Positions 36,880 to 44,374 of a stretch of DNA of 64,000 nucleotides are shown here, piece after piece. Within the stretch, counting starts at the first letter, position 1; the number at the start of each line of letters is the position of its first letter. The position numbers were made by a program, and so were the translations under genes. Origin of the DNA: Sinomicrobium weinanense (GTDB taxonomy: Bacteria > Bacteroidota > Bacteroidia > Flavobacteriales > Flavobacteriaceae); NCBI RefSeq assembly GCF_018863395.1, contig NZ_JAHKRR010000003.1, forward strand, positions 1-64,000, read 5' to 3'. The notes below the pieces were generated by a model. That model ran no database searches and was not told the DNA's origin. It saw only the letters and a program-made list of their open reading frames with translations.

Positions 36880-37194
36880 TCATTTATCTATCAGTCGGGC
36901 TATCTTCGATTCCGGGACGAACTCTTTTACCTTTTCCCGGAAAGCCATGCGCTCCCATACTGTATTGCCTTCCTCAGAGCATACTTTTTTGAAGTTATCC
37001 AGTCTGGAAACTAAAAAGGAAATCACATCATCGGGGACACGTACTTCTTTGATCTTGTTTCGCTTTCTATTCATTCGTAGTAGCAAATACCTGGAATTAG
37101 CATAGCTTTTCGAAAAGATGGCCCATTCAAAGTACCTCACGATAGCGATGGGTTCCTGGCTGTCTATCAAATTTTTGACCTCTGTACTCTTCAT
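36880..37194 (-). CDS. Small hypothetical island protein
   Basis: 104 residues, basic, no signal peptide or membrane span. Mixed alpha/beta pattern (IAIVRYFEWAIFSKSYANSRYLLLRMNRKRNKIKEVRVPDDVISFLVSRLDNFKKV). Not recognised. It lies 147 bases from the small membrane protein in the same direction and upstream of the long hairpin at 37424-37533. Confidence 0.5.
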   Translation of the reverse strand: MKSTEVKNLIDSQEPIAIVRYFEWAIFSKSYANSRYLLLRMNRKRNKIKEVRVPDDVISFLVSRLDNFKKVCSEEGNTVWERMAFREKVKEFVPESKIARLIDK

Positions 37195-37423
37195 TGACGA
37201 GCGATTTTAAGATTAATGAAAAGGTGTAGAGGTAGTAGATGGATAAGTGGAGTATTTAAAAGAAAGGAAAAGGCGTCCCTCTTCCTTTCCTACTACCCCA
37301 AAATAACAGGACAAAACTGCCCCGTTATGCTTTAATGTGCGAAAACTCCAAAAGGTTTTTGTAGATAGCTTTTTGCTAAAGAGAAGTAGAGTAACAAAAA
37401 AATAGGCGTGGAACTCAACTTAC

Positions 37424-37533
37424 CGGATGAAGGTACTGGTATACCTGTACACGAATAAGTGAGCCCACGCCCGGGTCGTGAGCTTTATCACTTATCATCT
37501 CGCGTACATAAAAAATTACCAGTTTTTCATCCG
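37424..37533. other. Long nested hairpin (structured RNA or DNA site)
   Basis: The 110-nt segment folds on itself in nested stems: CGGATGA (37424-37430) with TCATCCG (37527-37533); ACTGGTA (37435-37441) with TACCAGT (37517-37523); GTACACGA (37447-37454) with TCGCGTAC (37500-37507, one mismatch); ATAAGTGA (37455-37462) with TCACTTAT (37488-37495); and an apical CACG/CGTG helix around a CCCGGG loop. It lies between a minus-strand and a plus-strand gene and is not followed by a T-run, so it is not a simple terminator. Type (ncRNA, origin, recombination site) is undecided. Confidence 0.7.
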
Positions 37534-37579
37534 AGACTCTAAGCGAATAGCTTCTAATATTTTTCTATAAGAAGTGTCG

Positions 37580-37621
37580 CAAATATATGTAACGTTGAAC
37601 AAATATATACAAAAACGTTTT
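37580..37621 (+). promoter_or_regulatory. Putative operator/promoter of the HTH gene
   Basis: A direct repeat, CAAATATATGTAACGTT (37580-37596) and CAAATATATACAAAAACGTT (37600-37619), plus the palindrome AAAACGTTTT (37612-37621), lies 50-90 bases before the HTH start. This suits autoregulation; no biochemical support can be seen. Confidence 0.4.
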
Positions 37622-37671
37622 GTCATCCAAATGGATTACAAAAATAAAATTATTATTTCCAAAATTGCAGT

Positions 37672-37953
37672 ATGGCAGAACTTTCAAAAGAGGATATAAT
37701 TTTAGCTAATAAAATAGCCAAGAGAATTAAACAACTCCGCATTCAAAGCACCGGAGTTAAACAAATAGATTTCGCCAATAAGTACAATATTGACCGACAA
37801 ATAGTAAGCCGATGGGAAAGCCTGATAGTCGTTGATCCAAAAACGGGTAAACCAAAAGGACGGGGAGTTACTATTTATACAGTGGAGAAATTCTGTAAAT
37901 TACTTGGCATTACTCTAAAAGATTTCTTCAATGATCCGATATTTCTCAAATAA
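37672..37953 (+). CDS. XRE-family helix-turn-helix regulator
   Basis: 93 residues. HTH at about 17-75 (IKQLRIQSTGVKQIDFANKYNIDRQIVSRWESL ... GVTIYTVEKFCKLLGITLKDFF), with the recognition helix NIDRQIVSRWE. The insert VDPKTGKPKGRG between helix 3 and 4 is longer than in the simplest Cro-type proteins, but seen in Bacteroidota island regulators. It probably represses itself or other island genes; a repeated CAAATATAT/ACGTT motif lies just upstream. It is convergent with the fic gene. Confidence 0.85.
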   Translation: MAELSKEDIILANKIAKRIKQLRIQSTGVKQIDFANKYNIDRQIVSRWESLIVVDPKTGKPKGRGVTIYTVEKFCKLLGITLKDFFNDPIFLK

Positions 37954-37988
37954 AAACACTTAGGTCAGGACACTACCTTTTGTTTACA

Positions 37989-39095
37989 TTATAAAAGACC
38001 ACCAGGATAATCTATATTCAAATAGTACCTTGTCCCCTTCCGCTCACCTGTTCTTATAAAAGCCTCCAGCTCTACTAACTTTTGCAGATCACGTGTTGCG
38101 GTGGAAGCCGTAGTTTTAGTAATACGCCTGTAATTATCAGCACTTAATCCTCCCTGAAATCCATGAATCCCCTCTTTAAAGATCCGCGCCACTACTTTTT
38201 GCTGTCTTTCGTTTAACTTGGCCTCAAAACGCTGATAAAACCCTGCTTTTTCGATAAGAAAGTTTATCCTGCCCTGTGTATAGTTCTGGGCCTGAAGAAC
38301 CATTTTACAGAAATACACCAACCATTCCGTAATATCCAGCCTGGTACTGTTTTGATGAAGCGCTTCATAATACTTCTTTTTGTCGTGTTCAATGGTATGG
38401 GAAATTGCAATAAGTGTAGGTCTTTGCAAACTTTGGGATAATGCTTTTTCCGAAACAGCACGGCCTATTCTCCCATTCCCATCCTCAAATGGGTGAATAC
38501 TTTCAAAATAGAGATGGGCAATCCCCGCCCGGGTAAGTGGATCGAGGCTTTCGGTACTATTGAACCATGAAATGAAAAGGTCCATCTCTTTTTTCACCTG
38601 ATGTGAAGGCGGAGCCTCATAATGGATTCTCGGACGATTCATAGGGCCGGATACAATTTGCATTGCATCGTCATGGGTCCTATAGCTTCCTATGTCCAGC
38701 AGATCACGACGCCCTTTGGCTAACATGGCATGCCATTGGCATAATTGCTCATGGGATAAAGGGGTATGATAATTTTTATACAGATCAATCATCATTTCAG
38801 AAATTCCTTGCTCAGCCGGTGAAATCCGACGTACATCCCCTTTTAGTCCAAAATGTTTTCGAATGGAAGATTGCAACGAATCCCTGTTGAGCAGCTCCCC
38901 TTCTATTTCAGAGGTTTTATATGCTTCATCACTAATCAGCATAACTTTCAATACATCCTGATCTTTACTACTTACGTGTTTAAGACTGCCGTACAACATT
39001 CCTGCATTATGCAAAAAATCTTTCTCATAAGCCGTTAAAAGGGTTGTATCATAGGTAAAATCCGGCCAGTTTTTATGTTGCCAATTCCATGCCAT
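37989..39095 (-). CDS. Fic-family protein (DUF4172-Fic-winged helix)
   Basis: 368 residues. DUF4172-like N-terminus (MAWNWQHKNWPDFTYD) carrying the inhibitory-helix motif TSEIEG at 61-66, which matches the [ST]-x3-E-[GN] autoinhibition signature of class II Fic proteins. Complete catalytic motif HPFEDGNGRIGR at 201-212. A C-terminal winged-helix (RRITKTTASTATRDLQKLVELEAFIRTGERKGTRYYLN) suggests DNA binding. It transfers AMP to protein hydroxyls; the target is unknown. A perfect 28-bp palindrome upstream suggests autorepression. Confidence 0.92.
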   Translation of the reverse strand: MAWNWQHKNWPDFTYDTTLLTAYEKDFLHNAGMLYGSLKHVSSKDQDVLKVMLISDEAYKTSEIEGELLNRDSLQSSIRKHFGLKGDVRRISPAEQGISEMMIDLYKNYHTPLSHEQLCQWHAMLAKGRRDLLDIGSYRTHDDAMQIVSGPMNRPRIHYEAPPSHQVKKEMDLFISWFNSTESLDPLTRAGIAHLYFESIHPFEDGNGRIGRAVSEKALSQSLQRPTLIAISHTIEHDKKKYYEALHQNSTRLDITEWLVYFCKMVLQAQNYTQGRINFLIEKAGFYQRFEAKLNERQQKVVARIFKEGIHGFQGGLSADNYRRITKTTASTATRDLQKLVELEAFIRTGERKGTRYYLNIDYPGGLL

Positions 39096-39113
39096 GGGCT
39101 ATATTATTTATAT

Positions 39114-39166
39114 TATAGCTCAATATACATATTAAACATGAGCTATAAAAATATTTTTATAGCTCA
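39114..39166 (-). promoter_or_regulatory. Operator of the fic gene: palindrome plus third half-site
   Basis: 39139-39166 is a perfect palindrome of half-site TGAGCTATAAAAAT and its complement. An additional TATAGCTCA half-site is at 39114-39122, 19 bases before the fic start. Three copies of the same half-site upstream of a gene for a winged-helix protein point to autoregulation. Confidence 0.65.
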
Positions 39167-39622
39167 CTAACTATTGCGTTATCCATATTTCAATCCAAAC
39201 GCCCTCCTTACTAAGGTCACCCCCCTGTTTACCTTTTGCCCATATCAAAGGGAAAGCCCTGTCCCAAAAGCCCCATATCTTACCTGAACTAATACTATTT
39301 TGCATAGACAACATCTTTATATATCCATTCTATTACCGTAACTACGTAGCTACACATGCACAGCCGTGCATACCTAAATAAATTTAATCATCTATACATC
39401 GGCATGTAGATATCTATATACCGTTTTTTGCCAAGTTGTCCTGTTATGGCTTCCTGTAGCACTGTTTGGCCACGTCCAACAGTATAGTCCTTCCATCATC
39501 TGTCCTTTACTTTGTTTTAAGGATTTTTCGGGTTTTCAGGGGTAGGGGGTAGCTTCGGGCTAACCATCTTAGCTAAATTCTATCCGTACCGAAGGGCGGA
39601 TTTTTGTGTTCACCGGAACGCA
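39167..39622. other. Gene-free region upstream of the mobilisation gene
   Basis: No supported gene. A hairpin GGTAGC/GCTAACC is at 39548-39565, followed by the candidate transfer origin. Confidence 0.45.
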
Positions 39623-39691
39623 GCAAGTTGTGTTTTGAGCTGCTCGAATTGCATTCCGCAGCGCAAAACAACTTGCCCTTGCAAGGGGCTG
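39623..39691 (+). other. Candidate transfer origin (oriT)
   Basis: A large imperfect inverted repeat, GCAAGTTGTGTTTTGAGCTGC (first 20 bases at 39623-39642) with GCAGCGCAAAACAACTTGC (39658-39676), and the adjacent near-palindrome CCCTTGCAAGGGG, lie directly upstream of a MobC-like gene, as oriT regions do in Bacteroidota mobilisable elements. No nick site can be proved from sequence. Confidence 0.5.
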
Positions 39692-39740
39692 AAAACCCCT
39701 CCGAAGTCGGGATTTTGTAGAACTTAAAAATGGGTACATC

Positions 39741-40190
39741 ATGGACGAAAGAAACAACAATGAGAAAAGAAAACGATTATGGAAAGGCGGGCGAAAACCC
39801 AAAAATGACCCTGCGGTTTACCGCTATTCCATATCGCTCAACGCGGCGGACAACGCCCGTTTTCTATCACTTTTTGAAAAGTCGGGTATGAAAGTTAAAG
39901 CTCATTTTATTACGGCCTGTATCTTCCAAAAAACGGTAAAGACCGTGAAAATCGACAAGGCGGCCATGGATTATTACATGCGGCTCACCACTTTGTATGG
40001 CCAGTTCCGTGCCGTAGGCGTAAACTATAACCAGATCGTAAAATTACTTTATCGCAATTTTTCCGAGAAGAAAGCTGCCGCTTATCTATACAGACTGGAA
40101 AAACAGACCGCGCAGATGGCAGTGTTATGTCAAAGGATTATCAAGTTAACAGAAGAATTTGAAGCAAAATATTTAGGAAAAGACAGATAA
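39741..40190 (+). CDS. MobC-like relaxosome accessory protein
   Basis: 149 residues. N-terminal basic segment KRKRLWKGGRKPKNDPAVYRYSISLNAADNARF, then FLSLFEKSGMKVKAHFITACIF and DYYMRLTTLYGQFRAVGVNYNQIVKLL, ending in a coiled coil. This is the ribbon-helix-helix-like MobA/MobC accessory family of Bacteroidota conjugative and mobilisable elements, which binds oriT and helps the relaxase. No relaxase gene follows, so the transfer module is incomplete; mobilisation would need a relaxase supplied in trans. Confidence 0.82.
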   Translation: MDERNNNEKRKRLWKGGRKPKNDPAVYRYSISLNAADNARFLSLFEKSGMKVKAHFITACIFQKTVKTVKIDKAAMDYYMRLTTLYGQFRAVGVNYNQIVKLLYRNFSEKKAAAYLYRLEKQTAQMAVLCQRIIKLTEEFEAKYLGKDR

Positions 40191-40583
40191 GATAATGGCA
40201 ATCGGCAAAGGATAGAACCTTTGGAGCACTTATATCTCCTTTCAATATGCTTCACAAGCTGGGTTAGATCAATCAAAACTTCATTATAATGGTTGTTGCA
40301 AGGTAAAGCAGATGTTTATGGTGTTCATAAAAACTGTTTTGCAACAAAAAACAAACTATATTTTGTCAATAAATAACGTTTAGTGTCAAAATATAGTTCA
40401 CATAGTATATATCCTCTACCCAAAGGGGATTGAGATTGGGATTTGACTTCCCTTCCTTGTCAATAGTATCCATGGGTTATCTCCCATAATCGCCAACACA
40501 CGACAAATAAGACCCCTCGATGCCATAATCCCAAGTCTCCCTATCTCTACATCTATTTTTAATGTAGCAGATACATCGCAGGG
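40191..40583. other. Gene-free region between mobC-like and the small recombinase-associated gene
   Basis: No supported coding frame. Where other elements of this kind carry the relaxase gene, nothing remains here except non-coding sequence. Confidence 0.5.
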
Positions 40584-40745
40584 ATGCACGGAAAAAAAGA
40601 AATAAAGAAAATGCCCATCGGGGAAGCCATGGAACTCCTCCGGAAGGAGGGTATTGTCGTAGACAGGGAAGAAGCAGAACTCATCATGGAGTTCCTGTAC
40701 AACCTTACGATGATCGTTATCCGGGAATACTTTGATGCAGAATAG
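40584..40745 (+). CDS. 53-residue conserved-looking small protein before the recombinase
   Basis: Too short for most gene finders. ATG at 40584, TAG at 40743-40745, sequence MHGKKEIKKMPIGEAMELLR... then DREEAELIMEFLYNLTMIVI. It is acidic, helical, without a signal. Small proteins of this type often precede integrases in Bacteroidota elements; role unknown (possible directionality or regulatory factor). It lies 63 bases upstream of the recombinase in the same direction. Confidence 0.6.
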   Translation: MHGKKEIKKMPIGEAMELLRKEGIVVDREEAELIMEFLYNLTMIVIREYFDAE

Positions 40746-40808
40746 TTTATTTCGTATCTTAGCTACTATCTTCAGCAGTTTAGTGCACCCAACCACAATA
40801 AATTATCT

Positions 40809-42377
40809 ATGAAAATAGCAGATTTATACATCCGTGTTTCCACTGATGAGCAGGCGGACAAAGGATATTCCCAAAGAGACCAGGAAGAGCGGTTAAGGCG
40901 TTTCTGTTCCGCAAACGGAATCACCATTGGACAGGTTATTCGTGAAGACTATTCCGCCAAGACCTTCAATCGTCCTGAATGGATAAAGCTGCTGGCCAAT
41001 CTTAAAAAGAAAAGTTCGAAAACGAATCTCATCCTTTTTACAAAATGGGATCGCTTCAGCCGCAATGCGGGGGATGCCTACCAGATGATAAGCACATTGA
41101 CAAAGCTGGGTGTGGAACCACAAGCCGTGGAGCAACCTCTTGACCTTACCATCCCGGAGAACAAAATGATGCTTGCTATTTATTTGGCTGCTCCTGAAGT
41201 GGAAAATGACCGCAGGGCGCTCAATACCTTCTATGGTATGCGCAGGGCAAAGAAAGAAGGGCGTCTGATGGGGAGAGCTCCATTTGGATATATCAATAGA
41301 AGCAAAGAAGATAGCCAAAAGTATGTCGCCGTAAAAGAACCCGAGGCATCAAGTTTGCGATGGGCATTCAATGAAATCGCCAAAGGGGTCTTGGCTGCTG
41401 ACCAGGTTCGTAAAGAAATGAATAGACTTTGCTCAAAAAAACTAAGCAGAAGTGCTTTCCATGTAGCTGTCCGCAACCCGTTGTACTGCGGTAAGATATT
41501 CATCGAGAAATTTAAGGACGAGGAAGCTCATTTTGTACAGGCACAACACGAACCATTGATAACCGAAGTGCTTTTCAATAAAGTACAGCAGATGCTGGAT
41601 GGTAACAAAAGAGCGGAGCGCCCGAACACCAAAGTCCTTTCCGATACCAATTTACCTTTACGGGGCTTTCTGACCTGCCCCAGATGTGGGCACAACCTGA
41701 CTGGTAGTGCATCCAGGGGAAGTACCGGTCGTTGCTACTATTATTATCACTGCTCATCTACCTGTGGTTTCCGGCAAAAAGCCAAAGTAGCCAATGATGT
41801 TTTCGAGAAAGGTCTGTCTCAATTGAAGATCAACAATGGCATAAACAATATTCTTAAAAAACTGCTGCTTGACAACTACAAACAGTTTGTAAAAAATCCG
41901 ATGGACGAACGGAAAAGGATTTCAGAAAAGATAGATATGCTGAATGCAAAACTTTCCGTTGCGAGGAACAAGCTGCTCGCCGAAACCCTGGATGATGAAG
42001 ATTACCTTAAAATCAAAAAAGAGTGCAAAGCGCAGATCGAAAAACTGGAAGAACAATTAAGTAAAAAGGGGTTAGAAACTCAAGGCATCAACATCAACGA
42101 ACTGTTAGACAAGGCATTAAAAGGTGCCGAAAACATCGCAAAACTGTATGGAGATGGGGGAATCAGAACCCGAAGGGATATCATTAGTTCGATATTCCCT
42201 GAAAAACTGGAATTTGACGGAACAAATTATCGAACTTTTCGGATGAACGTAATTGCACATCGTATCTTTCAGATAAACAATGAATTACCAGAAAATAAAA
42301 ACAGGAAAAGCGACCATTTTAATCACTTTTCCTGTCAAGTAGCCCCGCCAAGAATCGAACTTGGATCTAAAGTTTAG
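40809..42377 (+). CDS. Large serine recombinase (island integrase)
   Basis: 522 residues. Resolvase domain with the nucleophile Ser11 (LYIRVSTDEQ) and the catalytic DRFSRNA region; Recombinase domain (GRAPFGYINR ... NPLYCGKIFIEKF); zinc ribbon with CPRCGHN and HCSSTCGF around 288-325; and a coiled coil at about 385-425. It catalyses site-specific integration/excision. Its last codons run through the 45-bp repeat and into the antisense strand of tRNA-Arg (VAPPRIELGSKV), so its C-terminus was probably altered by integration. Part of an element ending at this tRNA. Confidence 0.92.
   Translation: MKIADLYIRVSTDEQADKGYSQRDQEERLRRFCSANGITIGQVIREDYSAKTFNRPEWIKLLANLKKKSSKTNLILFTKWDRFSRNAGDAYQMISTLTKLGVEPQAVEQPLDLTIPENKMMLAIYLAAPEVENDRRALNTFYGMRRAKKEGRLMGRAPFGYINRSKEDSQKYVAVKEPEASSLRWAFNEIAKGVLAADQVRKEMNRLCSKKLSRSAFHVAVRNPLYCGKIFIEKFKDEEAHFVQAQHEPLITEVLFNKVQQMLDGNKRAERPNTKVLSDTNLPLRGFLTCPRCGHNLTGSASRGSTGRCYYYYHCSSTCGFRQKAKVANDVFEKGLSQLKINNGINNILKKLLLDNYKQFVKNPMDERKRISEKIDMLNAKLSVARNKLLAETLDDEDYLKIKKECKAQIEKLEEQLSKKGLETQGININELLDKALKGAENIAKLYGDGGIRTRRDIISSIFPEKLEFDGTNYRTFRMNVIAHRIFQINNELPENKNRKSDHFNHFSCQVAPPRIELGSKV
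42291..42335 (-). terminator. Right 45-bp repeat; terminator of tRNA-Arg and putative att site
   Basis: On the minus strand CAGGAAAAG...CTTTTCCTG forms a 9-bp stem followed by TTTTTATTTTC, immediately after the tRNA 3' end. The sequence is identical to 32680-32724 at the other end of the island. Confidence 0.8.
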
Positions 42378-42411
42378 GAAACTTCTATTCTATCCATTGA
42401 ACTACGGGGCC
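42340..42411 (-). tRNA. tRNA-Arg (anticodon CCU)
   Basis: Minus strand: acceptor GGCCCCG with CGGGGCT, D arm GTTCAATGGATAGAAT, anticodon loop TTCCTAA (anticodon CCT), T arm CCAAG-TTCGATT-CTTGG, discriminator A; CCA is not encoded. A perfect hairpin (AAGAGTTG/CAACTCTT, 42415-42434) lies right before the 5' end. Its 3' end adjoins the island repeat, a common integration site. Confidence 0.95.
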
Positions 42412-42466
42412 TCCAAGAGTTGGATACAACTCTTACAAAACAGTACAGTAAGTTTAAAACTTAAAA

Positions 42467-42497
42467 CAAAAAAGCAACCGTAAGTTGCTTTTTTTTC
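42467..42497 (-). terminator. Terminator after the tRNA-Asn genes
   Basis: GCAAC (42474-42478) with GTTGC (42484-42488), A-run on the left and T-run on the right; works in both directions and separates tRNA-Asn from tRNA-Arg. Confidence 0.75.
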
Positions 42498-42500
42498 TTT

Positions 42501-42566
42501 GCTCCTCCTCTTGGGCTTCCTTCGGCTACGCTCAGGATAAACTTCTCACCCAAAAGTATTCGCTTT
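42501..42566. repeat. Repeat unit with duplicated tRNA-Asn 3' end (unit A)
   Basis: 42501-42517 copies the last 16 bases of tRNA-Asn plus one flanking base (GCTCCTCCTCTTGGGCT on the plus strand). It is followed by TCCTTCGGC...CTCAGGATAAAC...CTTCTCACCCAAAAG, then the true tRNA. Unit length 66 bp. Confidence 0.75.
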
Positions 42567-42567
42567 G

Positions 42568-42641
42568 CTCCTCCTCTTGGGCTCGAACCAAGGACCCTCT
42601 GATTAACAGTCAGATGCTCTAACCAACTGAGCTAAGGAGGA
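42568..42641 (-). tRNA. tRNA-Asn (anticodon GUU), copy 1
   Basis: 74 nt. Acceptor TCCTCCT/AGGAGGA, D arm GCTCAGTTGGTTAGAGC, anticodon arm CTGACTGTTAATCAG (anticodon GTT), T arm CTTGG-TTCGAGC-CCAAG, discriminator G, no encoded CCA. Identical to the copy at 42818-42891. Confidence 0.97.
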
Positions 42642-42678
42642 AAATATCTTCAATACTACACGTTATGAACGTTTTTTT

Positions 42679-42816
42679 GCTCCTCCTCTTGGGCTTCCTT
42701 CGGCGAAGTTTATACTGAGTTTACCTGTACTGAGCCTGTCGAAGTATCGAAGTGCTCAGGATAAACATTTCGGCTCTGCTCAATGCATCGCTTCTCACCC
42801 AAAAGTCATCGCTTTT
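42679..42816. repeat. Repeat unit with duplicated tRNA-Asn 3' end (unit B)
   Basis: Same design as unit A but 138 bp: tRNA 3' fragment at 42679-42695, then a longer run of CTTCGGCGAAG, ACTGAGCCTGTCGAAG, GTGCTCAGGATAAAC and CTTCTCACCCAAAAG before the second tRNA-Asn. Confidence 0.75.
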
Positions 42817-42817
42817 G

Positions 42818-42891
42818 CTCCTCCTCTTGGGCTCGAACCAAGGACCCTCTGATTAACAGTCAGATGCTCTAACCAACTGAGCTAAGGAGGA
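42818..42891 (-). tRNA. tRNA-Asn (anticodon GUU), copy 2
   Basis: Same 74 bases as copy 1. A TATTTTTG box (42912-42919 on the complement) lies about 20 bases upstream and could serve as its -7 element. Confidence 0.97.
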
Positions 42892-42911
42892 AAATCACTG
42901 CCGTCTATATT

Positions 42912-42919
42912 CAAAAATA
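42912..42919 (-). promoter_or_regulatory. Putative -7 box for the tRNA-Asn transcript
   Basis: TATTTTTG on the minus strand fits the Bacteroidota TAnnTTTG consensus and would start RNA about 14 bases before tRNA-Asn copy 2. No matching -33 box is seen. Confidence 0.35.
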
Positions 42920-42950
42920 ATGACAGTTAAACCTGTTTTTTCACTAGGCG

Positions 42951-42986
42951 GGTGCAAATATATATATTATTTTTATTTTTTGCACC
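42951..42986 (-). terminator. Hairpin after rseP-like gene
   Basis: GGTGCAAA (42951-42958) pairs with TTTGCACC (42979-42986) in an AT-rich context 30 bases beyond the rseP stop. Confidence 0.5.
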
Positions 42987-43015
42987 AAATAAAAAGGATT
43001 TTTAGGCACAAATAA

Positions 43016-44374
43016 TCACTTGAACAACCACCTGTAAATATCGTTTCCATTAGCAAACAATACCAGGGCCATCAGTACAAAGAATCCCGCGATCTGGGCG
43101 TATTCCAGGAACTTGTCGCTGGGTTTTCTTCCCGACACCATTTCGTAGAGCAGGAACATCACATGTCCGCCATCCAGCGCGGGTATGGGTAACAGGTTGA
43201 GCACTCCCAGCATAATGGACAACAGGGCGGTTATTTCCCAGAATGCCTGCCAGCTCCACGTTTGCGGAAAAAGGTCGAAGATCGCTTTGAATCCGCCTAC
43301 ACCTTTATATGCCCCGGTTTCGGGGTTAAAGATCATTTTCAGTTGTTTTCCGTAGCTCACCAATCGGTCCTTTCCTTTTTGAAGGCCCCTGGGGATCGAT
43401 TCCATAAACGTATATTGTTTTCTGCTCACCTCGTACAGCCCCAGTCGCTCCAGGTTGGTAAGCCCCAGTCCGGGAGCATAGAATATCCCCATTTTCCCGG
43501 TATCGTCTACCGTCAGATCTACTTTTATTTCTTTATCGTCCCGTTTTACTACGGCGGGTACAGTCTGTCCTGTTAAACCTTCTACCCTGGCCAACGCCTC
43601 ATCGGCATAAGTGATCTTTTCTCCGTTAAGGCTTACCAGTATGTCCCTGGTTTTTATCACCCCTGCATTCGGAGAATCTTCATCAGTCCCCATGATCACA
43701 AAAGGTATACGCACCCCCATAATAGGGCCAGCGCCTTCTTTTCCTTCCCTGCTTTTCATCAGCTGGTCGATAAAATCTACGGGCATCATTATTTTCTTTA
43801 TATCCCCGTTCCTTTCCACCGTTACTTCTTTACTTAGCAGGAGCCTTTCGGTAGATCCCGAAAAATTCTCTATCGGCTTGCCATCAATGGACACCAGCTT
43901 ATCACCGGTACGAAATCCGATATCTTCCATTGCGCTGTTGGTCACCCAGATCCCGTCTTTGACATTGTCATTTTGTATGTACCGTTCGCCATAGGCATAA
44001 GCGATGCCAATATAAATGATAAAAGCCAGGATAAAGTTTACCGTGACCCCTCCCAGCATAATAATAAGTCGCTGCCAGGCCGGTTTGGAACGGAATTCCC
44101 AGGGCTGGGGCGGTTGCTCCATCTGCTCCTTGTCCATACTCTCGTCGATCATCCCGGATATTTTTACATATCCTCCCAGGGGCAGCCAGCCTATGCCGTA
44201 AACCGTTTCTCCTATCTTCTTTTTGAACAGGGCAAACTTCACGTCAAAGAACAAAAAGAACTTTTCTACCCTCGTACCAAAAAGCCGGGCGGGAATAAAA
44301 TGCCCGAACTCGTGCAGCACGATCAGCAAAGAAAGGCTCAACAAAAACTGACTTAGCTTAATAACTATATCCAT
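43016..44374 (-). CDS. rseP: Site-2 intramembrane metalloprotease RseP
   Basis: 452 residues. First membrane helix with the zinc motif HEFGH (VLHEFGHFIPARLFGTRVEKF); two PDZ-like regions in between (about 110-280, e.g. GFRTGDKLVSIDGKPIENF and AGVIKTRDILVSLNGEKI); C-terminal helices with the second metal motif NLLPIPALDGGHVMF, the N-x-x-P-x-P-x-LDGG signature. RseP cleaves anti-sigma factors and signal-peptide remnants inside the inner membrane. In Bacteroidota it could also process FecR-type anti-sigma factors such as the one at 18972. Monocistronic here, with a hairpin after the stop. Confidence 0.95.
   Translation of the reverse strand: MDIVIKLSQFLLSLSLLIVLHEFGHFIPARLFGTRVEKFFLFFDVKFALFKKKIGETVYGIGWLPLGGYVKISGMIDESMDKEQMEQPPQPWEFRSKPAWQRLIIMLGGVTVNFILAFIIYIGIAYAYGERYIQNDNVKDGIWVTNSAMEDIGFRTGDKLVSIDGKPIENFSGSTERLLLSKEVTVERNGDIKKIMMPVDFIDQLMKSREGKEGAGPIMGVRIPFVIMGTDEDSPNAGVIKTRDILVSLNGEKITYADEALARVEGLTGQTVPAVVKRDDKEIKVDLTVDDTGKMGIFYAPGLGLTNLERLGLYEVSRKQYTFMESIPRGLQKGKDRLVSYGKQLKMIFNPETGAYKGVGGFKAIFDLFPQTWSWQAFWEITALLSIMLGVLNLLPIPALDGGHVMFLLYEMVSGRKPSDKFLEYAQIAGFFVLMALVLFANGNDIYRWLFK

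Noticed and set aside
37424-37533. Retron RNA
   Set aside because: The fold resembles the long msd hairpin, but no reverse-transcriptase gene is present within the island.
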